DNA of 63,014 bases, taken from positions 1 to 63,014 of the forward strand of contig NZ_JAABRQ010000022.1 in the NCBI RefSeq assembly GCF_011390835.1, written 5' to 3'. The notes below the pieces were generated by a model. It was not told where the DNA came from and made no database searches. It saw only the letters and a list, made by a program, of their open reading frames with translations. A program made the translations under genes and the position numbers. This document shows, piece after piece, positions 1 through 8,200 of the stretch. Source of the stretch: Hydrogenophaga sp. Its GTDB lineage: Bacteria > Pseudomonadota > Gammaproteobacteria > Burkholderiales > Burkholderiaceae_C. Position 1 is the first letter of the stretch, and every line of letters starts with the position of its first letter.

Positions 1-28
1 CGGTGGCGCGGGCGCCGGGATTGGAGTC

Positions 29-76
29 GACAAGAAGAATGCCTCGTAAGTCCGTGAACCTACGAGGCATCTTGTC
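29..76. terminator. Perfect inverted repeat, possible bidirectional terminator
   Basis: A 10-bp perfect stem (ATGCCTCGTA at 39-48, TACGAGGCAT at 61-70) closes a 12-nt loop. After a short bulge it can be extended by GACAAG (29-34) pairing with CTTGTC (71-76). It lies about 75 nt beyond the stop of the minus-strand Bax-inhibitor-like gene and after whatever precedes the window on the plus strand. There is no clear T-run, so a terminator role is inferred from position and stem strength only. Confidence 0.45.
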
Positions 77-150
77 AAAATCAGCTCAATCCTTCAACAG
101 ATTAAGCGAGGGGCTTGCCCGTAGGTCCCTTTTTCCGGCTGATGCCGTCT

Positions 151-843
151 TCAGTCGCGGTCGCCGCCAAACATGCCCAGCAACATCAGCAGGCTCTGGA
201 AGATGTTGAACACGCTGAGGTACAGACCCAGGGTGGCCGTGATGTAGTTGGTCTCGCCGCCGTCCACGATTCGCTTGAGGTCGAACAGCAGGTAGCCACT
301 GAAGACCACGATGGCCAGGGTGGCGATCACCGCCATGCCCACCGGGCTACCCACGAACACGTTGATGATGGCGCCGAAGAACACGGCCAGCATGCCGATG
401 AACAGCCACTTGCCCATGCCCGTGAGGTCACGCTTGATGACGGTTGACAGGTTGGCCATCACAAAAAACACACCAGCCGTGCCACCGAAGGCGGTCATGA
501 TCAGGCTGGACCCGTTGCTGAAGCCCAGCACGCCAGCTAGCAGGCGCGACAGCATCAGACCCATGAAGAAGGTAAAGCCCAGCAGCACGGGCACGCCAGC
601 GGCCGAGTTCTTCGTTTTTTCGATGGCGAACATGAAGCCAAAAGCCCCGCCCAGGAAAACGATCAGGCCCAAGCCACCTGTCAAGCTGGCTGTGATGCCC
701 GTCGTCACCCCGATCCAGGCGCCGAGCACCGTGGGCAGCATGGACAAGGCCAGTAGCCAGTAGGTGTTGCGCATGACTTTGTTGCGCTGAACATCGCGGG
801 AGATGGCGCCGCCAAAGCGGTCGCCGGTTTGTACGTGGTCGGT
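151..843 (-). CDS. Bax inhibitor-1/YccA family membrane protein
   Basis: A polytopic inner-membrane protein of 230 residues. After a short polar N-terminus (TDHVQTGDRFGG) come about seven hydrophobic segments, starting around residue 30 with NTYWLLALSMLPTVLGAWIG. The family is known from BI-1/YccA/YbhL. In bacteria the role is poorly defined; YccA modulates FtsH and others may leak ions. The start at 843 was chosen because AAGGAG lies 8 nt upstream; a longer frame reaching 885 has no better site. The gene is monocistronic in this window. Family assignment is confident from the membrane pattern and the C-terminal FDLKRIVDGGETNYI region; the specific function is unknown. Confidence 0.85.
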   Translation of the reverse strand, partial: TDHVQTGDRFGGAISRDVQRNKVMRNTYWLLALSMLPTVLGAWIGVTTGITASLTGGLGLIVFLGGAFGFMFAIEKTKNSAAGVPVLLGFTFFMGLMLSRLLAGVLGFSNGSSLIMTAFGGTAGVFFVMANLSTVIKRDLTGMGKWLFIGMLAVFFGAIINVFVGSPVGMAVIATLAIVVFSGYLLFDLKRIVDGGETNYITATLGLYLSVFNIFQSLLMLLGMFGGDRD

Positions 844-1081
844 CATGGTGGTGAGCTCCTTCATCATCTGACTCGTTGAATGCACAGCGCCTCAGGCGCC
901 TGCTTGGTGATGCACATTGTACGGACCGTGTGCAGACCGGGGCGATCCGGCCGAAAACCTTCATTTTGGTATGGTCACCCCTGACTACCGTGGCACCAAT
1001 GCCTGCGGTAAGGTTCGTTACGCCCCTTGTTCGGGGTGCTGCATTTGCCTTTACTCAGACCCAACCAACCCAGAGAAGTTC

Positions 1082-1483
1082 ATGAAAAACAAAGCTGTGC
1101 TCGAAGCCGCCGACGTCAAACGCATCGTGGCCGCCGCCGAAGCTGAAGCCCTTAAGCACCAGTGGGCGGTGACGATCGCCGTGGTCGACGACGGAGGCCA
1201 CCTGCTGGCCTTGCAGCGGCTGGACGGCGCTGCCCCGGTCTCGGCCCACATCGCGCCGGCCAAGGCCAACACGGCCGCCCTGGGCCGCCGTGAGAGCAAG
1301 GTCTACGAAGATGTGATCAACCAGGGTCGCACCTCGTTCCTGAGCGCACCCACCATCGCTGGCATGCTCGAGGGCGGCGTGCCCATCCTGCAAGACGGCC
1401 AATGCATTGGCGCGGTGGGCGTGAGCGGCGTGAAGTCGTCGGAAGACGTGCAGATCGCACGCGCAGGCATCGCGGCCCTGTAA
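1082..1483 (+). CDS. GlcG/HbpS family (DUF336) protein
   Basis: A small soluble protein of 133 residues matching the GlcG/HbpS fold. The order is an N-terminal helix (EAADVKRIVAAAEAEA), the strand VTIAVVDDGGHLLALQRLDG, a segment SAHIAPAKANTAA, and the closing GAVGVSGVKSSEDVQIARAG. Family members occur as heme-binding proteins or as small accessory proteins in glycolate and propanediol loci, but no partner gene lies next to it here. The start at 1082 gives the usual family length; the frame stays open upstream to 917, but that part looks like untranslated leader. It converges on the TonB-family gene. The biochemical role is unassigned. Confidence 0.85.
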   Translation: MKNKAVLEAADVKRIVAAAEAEALKHQWAVTIAVVDDGGHLLALQRLDGAAPVSAHIAPAKANTAALGRRESKVYEDVINQGRTSFLSAPTIAGMLEGGVPILQDGQCIGAVGVSGVKSSEDVQIARAGIAAL

Positions 1484-1573
1484 GCCGTCACCGCGGGCCC
1501 AGGCCGCGGCCGTTTCGGGTCCGGCCTGTCGCCCCGCAAGTGACCACAGCGCGCCGGCTGGCCCGGCTTCGCC

Positions 1574-2449
1574 TCACTTCAGTTCAAACACCACCGGCAG
1601 GTTGAACCACATGCCGACGGGCTGGCCCGCGCGTGTGCCGGGCAGGTAGCGCCAGTCTTTGGCCGCCGCCAGGGCAGCGCGGTCAAGCCGATCAAAGCCG
1701 CTGGAATTCAACACCTCCACGCGGCTAGCGGTGCCGTCGGCGTCGATGAATGCGCGCAGGGTCACCTGTCCCTGTTCACCCAGGCGCCGGGAGAGCGGCG
1801 GGTAGGGCGGCGGCGGATTGCTCAGGTAGGCTCCGATCTGACGCGGCAGCTCGATGCGCTGCGCGCCAGGATCGGCCCGCGAGGTGGTCTGCTCGGTATC
1901 AGGCGTCGCCGCTTCGGCTGCGCCTGGCGAACGCATGCCCAGCCCAGCTTCGGCGGCGACTGGCGATGCGCCTGGCGTTGTGTCCGGCGCCGATGCCCCC
2001 GCGAGCCGCGTTTCGTTGGCAGCCATGGTCTGAGCGCTTGTTTCAGGGGCCTCGCGCAGCGGGGGGTCCGGCATAACAGGTCGGGATGCCGCGGTCGGTG
2101 GCGCCAGGGCGGGCGGCTTGGGCGTGGTTGGGGTCGGCGCCACGGCAAGCCGCTCGGGCGTGGTTGGGATCGCAGGTGGAGGGGGCGGATTTCGCTCTTC
2201 AGCCCGCCGTGTCGGCGCCACTGGGCTGGCGGCTGCGACGGATGGTGGCAAGTCGATGGTGCCAGTCAACACCATGACTGGGGTCGTGGGCTGCAGCACT
2301 GGGCGGGACTGGCTCGGTGCCAGCGCCCACAAGCCCAGCGCGTGCAGGGCCAGCACAGCAGCCACCACCGCCAGGCCAGGGCGAGTCGACAGGCGCGGCT
2401 CGGCTCCCCACGGGGGGAGCACCTGCACAGGCTGCACAGGGTATTTCAC
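1574..2449 (-). CDS. TonB family energy-transducer-like protein
   Basis: About 291 residues: a short cytoplasmic segment, one transmembrane helix (LAVVAAVLALHALGLWALA), a long Pro/Ala/Thr-rich periplasmic linker and a C-terminal TonB domain (PPYPPLSRRLGEQGQVTL followed by VLNSSGFDRLDRAAL and W-rich strands). TonB proteins couple the proton-motive force to outer-membrane transporters through ExbB/ExbD. No exbB/exbD lies in this window, so the partner is elsewhere or the protein is a stand-alone TonB paralogue. The start is uncertain: a GTG at 2449 giving (M)KYPVQPVQVL is preferred, but a TTG at 2515 in the same frame would add 22 residues, and neither has a strong ribosome-binding site. The gene diverges from ahpC. 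Confidence 0.78.
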   Translation of the reverse strand: MKYPVQPVQVLPPWGAEPRLSTRPGLAVVAAVLALHALGLWALAPSQSRPVLQPTTPVMVLTGTIDLPPSVAAASPVAPTRRAEERNPPPPPAIPTTPERLAVAPTPTTPKPPALAPPTAASRPVMPDPPLREAPETSAQTMAANETRLAGASAPDTTPGASPVAAEAGLGMRSPGAAEAATPDTEQTTSRADPGAQRIELPRQIGAYLSNPPPPYPPLSRRLGEQGQVTLRAFIDADGTASRVEVLNSSGFDRLDRAALAAAKDWRYLPGTRAGQPVGMWFNLPVVFELK

Positions 2450-2588
2450 GGGAGACGGCGACTCGGGAGCCTGAACATGGATCGCATGATGGCATGCCGG
2501 CCTGTGCGCGGCCAAGACTTCACCGCCCGCACTGGGTGGGGCAGCAGGTGAAGGTCAAGGCATCAATGATGCTGCACCGCATCAAAAG

Positions 2589-2640
2589 CTATCGGGTATA
2601 TAGCAACTATCAATTCGACGAATCAATAGCTCGCAACTAT
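2589..2640 (+). promoter_or_regulatory. Clustered CTAT/ATAG motifs, candidate OxyR site upstream of ahpC
   Basis: CTAT (2589-2592) and ATAG (2600-2603) are separated by 7 nt. ATAG (2626-2629) and CTAT (2637-2640) are also separated by 7 nt, and a further CTAT sits at 2607-2610. The ATAG-N7-CTAT spacing is the known OxyR pattern, but the two elements are offset by about 4 nt from a canonical four-part site. The position, 67-118 nt before the ahpC start, fits peroxide control. An alternative is a Comamonadaceae intergenic repeat that contains similar AGCTAT/ATAGC arms. Confidence 0.45.
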
Positions 2641-2706
2641 TATTCATGGGTCGCAGCCAAACACCGCTGCTCACATTTCTTCAACCCTCGCAAACAGGAA
2701 ATCACC

Positions 2707-3288
2707 ATGTCCATCATCAACGCTCTTTCACTCATCAATACCAAGGTCCAGCCGTTCAAGGCGCAGGCATTCCGCCAGGGCAAGTTCATCGAAGTCACCG
2801 AGAAAGACCTGCACGGCAAGTGGTCGGTGCTGATCTTCATGCCCGCCGCTTTCACCTTCAACTGCCCCACCGAAGTGGAAGACGCCGCCGACAACTACGC
2901 CGAGTTCCAGAAGACCGGTGCCGAGGTCTACATCGTGACCACCGACACCCACTTCTCGCACAAAGTCTGGCACGAGACCTCGCCGGCCGTGGGCAAGGCC
3001 AAGTTCCCGCTGATTGGTGACCCCACCCACCAGCTGACGCGTGGCTTTGGCGTGCACATCGAAGAAGAAGGCCTGGCGCTGCGCGGCACCTTCATCATCA
3101 ACCCCGAAGGCGAGATCAAGACGATGGAAGTGCATGACAACAGCATCGCCCGCGACGTGAAGGAAACCCTGCGCAAGCTCAAGGCCGCCCAGTACGTGGC
3201 CAAGAACCCAGGCCAGGTCTGCCCCGCCAAGTGGAACGAAGGCGCCGAGACGCTGACGCCATCGCTGGATCTCGTGGGCAAGATCTGA
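2707..3288 (+). CDS. ahpC: Alkyl hydroperoxide reductase subunit C (2-Cys peroxiredoxin)
   Basis: A typical 2-Cys peroxiredoxin of 193 residues that reduces H2O2 and organic hydroperoxides in the cytosol and is recycled by AhpF. The peroxidatic Cys53 lies in FMPAAFTFNCPTE and the resolving Cys172 in GQVCPAKW; the conserved Arg is in LRGTFIINPEG. The active-site loop departs from the usual PADFTFVCPTE: Asp is replaced by Ala and Val by Asn. The start at 2707 is preceded by AGGAAATCACC; the open frame continues far upstream but that extension is non-homologous. ahpF follows after a 219-nt gap carrying GC-rich hairpins. The CTAT/ATAG cluster upstream suggests OxyR control. Confidence 0.96.
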   Translation: MSIINALSLINTKVQPFKAQAFRQGKFIEVTEKDLHGKWSVLIFMPAAFTFNCPTEVEDAADNYAEFQKTGAEVYIVTTDTHFSHKVWHETSPAVGKAKFPLIGDPTHQLTRGFGVHIEEEGLALRGTFIINPEGEIKTMEVHDNSIARDVKETLRKLKAAQYVAKNPGQVCPAKWNEGAETLTPSLDLVGKI

Positions 3289-3296
3289 CCCAGCCC

Positions 3297-3365
3297 CGCG
3301 CCGCGCCCGCGGCGCGTCTCCCCCTCCAGGGGGCAACGTCTGCGGGCCGGCGGAGCCGGACCCGC
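3297..3365. repeat. GC-rich intergenic hairpin cluster between ahpC and ahpF
   Basis: Tandem inverted repeats: CGCGCCGC/GCGGCGCG (3297-3304 with 3309-3316, 4-nt loop), a short CCCCC...GGGGG stem around 3320-3333, and GCGGGCCGGC/GCCGGACCCGC (3342-3365, one bulged A). The layout resembles the GC-rich intergenic repeats common in Comamonadaceae genomes. Here it could attenuate transcription between ahpC and ahpF or protect the ahpC mRNA 3' end. There is no T-run. Confidence 0.6.
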
Positions 3366-3507
3366 AATGTTCTCAGTAAAGGCACTGCGTTACGGCTGCC
3401 TTTCTAGTTCTTTATCTCGTACCGCAGACCCATGGGCTTTGTTTTGAGGCCCATGCACCAGCGGCACTGGTTCAGTGCACCCACTTTTGTTTTTGAAGGA
3501 GTTCACC

Positions 3508-5109
3508 ATGCTTGATGCGACCCTCACCAGTCAGCTTTCCTCCTACCTCGCGATGTTGCGGCAGCCGATTCGCCTGATTGCTTCGCTGGATGACAGTGCC
3601 AAGGCGGGCGAGATGCGTCGGCTGCTGGAGGAGATTGCCGCGTTGTCCGACAAGGTGTCGTTTGACGAGTCAGGATCCGACGCGCGCCAGCCTTCTTTCG
3701 TGATCGCTCGCGAGGGCGAGACCACCGGTGTGCGTTTTGCGGCGATCCCGTTGGGCCATGAGTTCACCTCGCTGGTGCTCGCACTGCTGTGGACCGGCGG
3801 TCACCCGCCGAAGGTCGAGCCCGAGGTAATCGAGCAGATCAAGGCCCTGGAGGGTGAGCACCGCTTCGAGGTCTACATGAGCCTGTCGTGCCACAACTGC
3901 CCCGACGTGGTGCAGGCTGCGGCCCTGATGGCCATCGTCAACCCGAGTATTCAGACTGTGGTGATCGACGGTGCGCTGTTCCAGGAAGAGGTGGATCGCC
4001 GTCAGGTTCTGGCGGTACCGCTTATGTACCGCAACGATGAGGTGTTTGGCTCGGGCCGCATGCTGCTGGAAGAGATCGTGGCCAAGCTCGATGTGAAATC
4101 CGACGAGCGCGAGGCCGCCAAGCTGAGCGAGAAAGACCCGTTTGATGTGCTGATCGTTGGCGGTGGACCTGCCGGTGCAGCCGCGGCGGTGTATGCCGCG
4201 CGCAAGGGCATTCGTGTGGGGGTGGCGGCCGAGCGTTTTGGTGGCCAGACCAACGACACCATGGCGATCGAAAACTACATCAGCGTGCTGGAGACCGATG
4301 GGCCGAAGTTTGCCGCCGCGCTCGAAGCCCAGGTGCGCCACTACGAGGTGGATTTGATGAACCTGCAGCGCGCCGACAAGCTGGTGCCGACAAGCGAGCC
4401 AGGTGGCCTGATTGAGCTGCAAATGGCCAACGGAGGCACGCTCAAGAGCCGCAGCGTGATCCTCTCGACCGGTGCGCGCTGGCGCAACGTGAACGTGCCT
4501 GGCGAGCAGGAGTACCGCAACAAGGGCGTGGCCTATTGCCCGCACTGCGACGGTCCGCTGTTCAAGGGCAAGCGGGTCGCGGTGATTGGCGGCGGCAATT
4601 CGGGTGTGGAGGCTGCAATCGATCTGGCAGGTATCGTGCAGCACGTGACGCTAGTCGAATTTGCTGACGCGCTGAAGGCCGACGCGGTGCTGGTGAGCAA
4701 GCTCAAGAGCCTGCCCAACGTGACGATTCACGTGAACGCCCAGACCACCGAGATCACCGGCGCCGACGGCAAGGTGAACGGGCTGCGCTACAAGGACCGT
4801 GTCAGCGGCGAGGAGCAGCTGATCGAACTGGCCGGTGTGTTTGTGCAGATCGGTCTCGTGCCCAACACCGAGTGGCTCAAAGGCACGCTGGACCTCAGCC
4901 GCTTCGGCGAGATAGAGGTCGATGCCAAGGGCCACACCAACCTGCCGGGCGTGTTCGCCGCCGGTGACTGCACCACGGTGCCGTACAAGCAGATCGTGAT
5001 CGCTGCGGGCGACGGATCCAAGGCCGCGCTCAGCGCCTTCGACTACCTGATCCGCCAGCCCTCGGTGCCAACCGCGGCTGAGCCAGTGGCCGACGCCTCA
5101 CCGGCCTGA
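3508..5109 (+). CDS. ahpF: Alkyl hydroperoxide reductase subunit F
   Basis: A 533-residue flavoprotein that passes electrons from NADH through FAD and two redox disulfides to AhpC. The N-terminal tandem thioredoxin-like half holds Cys128-His-Asn-Cys131. The FAD motif [11 protein letters not shown] is at about residues 217-227, the active disulfide Cys344-Pro-His-Cys347 follows, then the NADH motif [10 protein letters not shown] at about 361 and the closing FAD-binding GVFAAGDCT. The start at 3508 is set by AAGGAG at 3496-3501; the upstream in-frame start at 3475 adds 11 residues without homology. It acts with AhpC and may be co-transcribed despite the hairpins between them. Confidence 0.96.
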   Translation: MLDATLTSQLSSYLAMLRQPIRLIASLDDSAKAGEMRRLLEEIAALSDKVSFDESGSDARQPSFVIAREGETTGVRFAAIPLGHEFTSLVLALLWTGGHPPKVEPEVIEQIKALEGEHRFEVYMSLSCHNCPDVVQAAALMAIVNPSIQTVVIDGALFQEEVDRRQVLAVPLMYRNDEVFGSGRMLLEEIVAKLDVKSDEREAAKLSEKDPFDVLIVGGGPAGAAAAVYAARKGIRVGVAAERFGGQTNDTMAIENYISVLETDGPKFAAALEAQVRHYEVDLMNLQRADKLVPTSEPGGLIELQMANGGTLKSRSVILSTGARWRNVNVPGEQEYRNKGVAYCPHCDGPLFKGKRVAVIGGGNSGVEAAIDLAGIVQHVTLVEFADALKADAVLVSKLKSLPNVTIHVNAQTTEITGADGKVNGLRYKDRVSGEEQLIELAGVFVQIGLVPNTEWLKGTLDLSRFGEIEVDAKGHTNLPGVFAAGDCTTVPYKQIVIAAGDGSKAALSAFDYLIRQPSVPTAAEPVADASPA

Positions 5110-5292
5110 GTGTCTCGGCGGCGCAGCGTGTAAGGCTTGCGCTGCAGCCGCCAGGCCTCAGTGGTCTCGTCGCCGCTGCTCCAGAAGAATCCGGCCAGCA
5201 TCCGCGCATCACCTTTTTGATCTGCATCGCATCTCAGGAAAGTGGTGTGAACATGGCCTCGCAGTGCATCGCGCCCCAGCCAAGGGGTCCGA

Positions 5293-8200
5293 TCACGGGC
5301 TGTCGGCGTAGGCACGCAGTTGCAGCTGCAGGCGTCTGGCAGCGCTGGCCTCGGCTCCGCGGCCAACTCCCCGTTGTGCGAGCACAAAATCGAGCTGGTC
5401 GGCCACCGAAGCCCAGTGCAGCGGTGTGCCCGCACGCTGGTGCAGGTCTTGATAGGCCGCGAGCAGTTCGGGCAGCTGCGCCGCGAGTTCACCCTGGTCG
5501 ATCGCCTGATAGACGCCCAGCTCGGGTAGGCCAACCACGCTCCAGAAGTCAGGGTCGTCGCGGCGCTTGGCCAGCAGCCCTTCACGCACCCGATTCACCA
5601 GATCCGCGTTGAGCCGCGGGGTGCGGCGAGCGGGTCCCAGCAGCTCGGCCGCCAGCAGGTTGAGCGCGGGATAGAAGAAGCCGGGGTGCGCGGTCTGCTC
5701 GGCCAGACTCACCGCATGGCGGTAGTGCGCCGTCATCTGCGCGATGGCCACGGCTTCAGCCCGGCGCTGCCCAGCCAGTCGCTCCAGCATCGCCAGGCGC
5801 TTGGCCACCGAGCCCAGCAAGCTTTCGCGCTCGACGGTGGGCGAAACCGTCACCAGCGCCTGCAGCAGCTGCGCCGCTTCGGCCATCTCACGCCGCCCTT
5901 GGGTGATGAGCGAGGCCTTTTCGGCGGCTGGTTGCCGTGCATCGGTGTGCTTGCGGAGGCGATCCCAGGCCCGGCGCGCCCGCAGGTTGGCCAGCTGCTC
6001 GCTGGACTTCACCGAGGCACTGCCGTCGTTGGCCGCCACCGCCTGGCCGTACCAGTGAATCGCGCCCTCGACATCGTGGGCCGCGGCGCAGGCCACGCCA
6101 AAAGACTCGGCCACGGCGCCCATGCCGCCCCAGGTATCTGCAAAACGTCCCTTCAGGTGGGCAATCTTCTCGCGCTGCCGGGCCGGATCGGCGCCCTGGG
6201 TGCTGCTCTCCACCGCCAGCGTTTCCAGCGCCAGCGTAAGCGCAACCGGGGAGGCGATGCCGGTGAACGCATCCCCCACCGGCGCCAGCGGGCGATGAGG
6301 GCCGCGGTGGTCGGGCTGCCAGACCCACTCCGGGTCGCCATAGCACTGGTAGGCCGCCCAGGTGTTGCCCTGGGGGCTGGCTTCAAACGCGGCCACGCGG
6401 GCCGCGTGCACCGCGTCCATGAAGCGGTCGCCGCGCAAAAGCGCCTCGTAAAAGCGGGTGGCGAAGCGGTTGGCGGCGTGGTCTTCGACCGCCCAGCCGG
6501 CGGCCACCACGCAGCGCACACCAATGCGGATCAACTGCTTGGCCACGCCGGCGGCGAAGCTGGCGCGGTCGTAGCCCTTGAGCAACTGCTGTGGGTCGGC
6601 GGCGAGATGGCAGCAGTTGAGGAACACCAGCTCGGGCACCACGCGCATGGCCTCGACCTCGCGCGGACCCAGGAAGGTGTCGTCGCTCAGCACCACCCCG
6701 CGCAACTGCGGCGGCAAGTCGCCGCGCAGCAGTTCGGGTTCACCATGACCGGCGATGTGCACGATGCGGTACGGGCGGGCCAGCAGGGCGTTGGTGACCG
6801 CGGCGGCGTCGGGCCCCAGGTGGTCGTCGAGTGCGATCAATGCGTGAACCCGCTCGGCGTCGATGCCGCCCGGGCCACACAGCGCTTCGCGGACCGCCTC
6901 GGCTTCGCTGCGGGCGGCGGGCAGGGGCGGGTAGAGGTTCGGGTCGCACCGCGGCTCGCCGATCACCAGCACTGCGTCTTCGCGCCGCGCGTCGCTCACC
7001 TGGCCGCGGAATTGCACTGTGCGCAGCTTGCGCAGCAACTTGTTGCGGATGGCCCAGGGGGTGGTCGGCCCGCCGCGACCATCTTGGGGTGCGTCCAGCA
7101 GTTCCCAGGGGATGGCCGCGGTGCCGTCGTTGAGCTCCAGCAGCAGCTCGTCGCTGCCACGGAGATTGGCCTCCATCTCCACCGGGACCAGCAACTGGAA
7201 AAGCGTGCGCCCGATTTGCGGATCGCGATTGGCCTCGTTGGAGGCACGGCGCACCAGCTCGCTCACCAGCCGCGTCTGCGTGGCCTGCACCCGCGCCTCC
7301 GAGCGCGCACGCTGCGTGTCCAGGGTGTAAGTGATGGTGGGTTCGCCATCGTCGTCGCGGGTGGAGATGGCGCTGATGAAGTCGTGGCCGGTGCCCCGGT
7401 AGCTGGTTTCAAGCGGCTGGCGCAGGGCGCCCACACCGGCCAGCACGCGTGGCGTGAGGGCGTAGTGCTCGGGCGCTGCGTTGACCAGCAGCTGCAGGGC
7501 ACCCCAGGCCTCGGTGGCGCGGTTGAGGTACAGCTCGATCAGGCGCAGATGGCCCACCACGGGCCAGCCGCCCGCCAGCAGCCGTTCGTTGGCCTCGCGC
7601 ACGCCTTGCACCAGCGCCTGAGCCGACGCCGCCACGCTGACCCCGACGCCGCCGCTGCCCATCAGCGTGGCGAACAGCTCAAACTGCGTTTCGCCTGCGC
7701 CGGGGCTCTCGGCCACCCGCTGCGCCCAGGCCATCACGGCCTGGCGCACGGTCAGCGTCAGGTCGGCGTTCTGCAGTTTGCCTTCTTCCCCCAGACCGGC
7801 TACCACCACATGGGGCGGTCGCGGCAAGGCAAACGGACTGGCCGGGTCCTGGCGGTGGTTGAGGAAGATCTGGTGAGTGCCCGGGGCTTCGGGGTAGAGG
7901 CCGGCGGCCAGCGAGGCCGCCATGGCGCCGCCGATGAAGATGTCCACCACTCGCTCGGTGCCGGTCAGCGTGGAGGCGCCGTAGTGGCCCACCAGCAGCG
8001 GCGCGCTGACAAAGCGCAGGTTGCCGTTGTGCAGGCTCACGCGCAGGGCGGGCGCAGCAGCCGCCGCCCTGCCCGGGCTCGACGAGGGGGGCGAGCTGCC
8101 GAGGCGGAACAACTCGGGCAGCGACACCGGCGGTTGAGCCTGGTCGCTGCGCTGTCGAGACGGCCGGCTGCGCACCGGCATCGCTTGTGCGCCGCGGTGA

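Noticed and set aside
1..150. Gene at the window start (short plus-strand frame from 3)
   Set aside because: The frame runs through the inverted repeat at 29-76, has no ribosome-binding site and shows no homology; it may only include the tail of something upstream.
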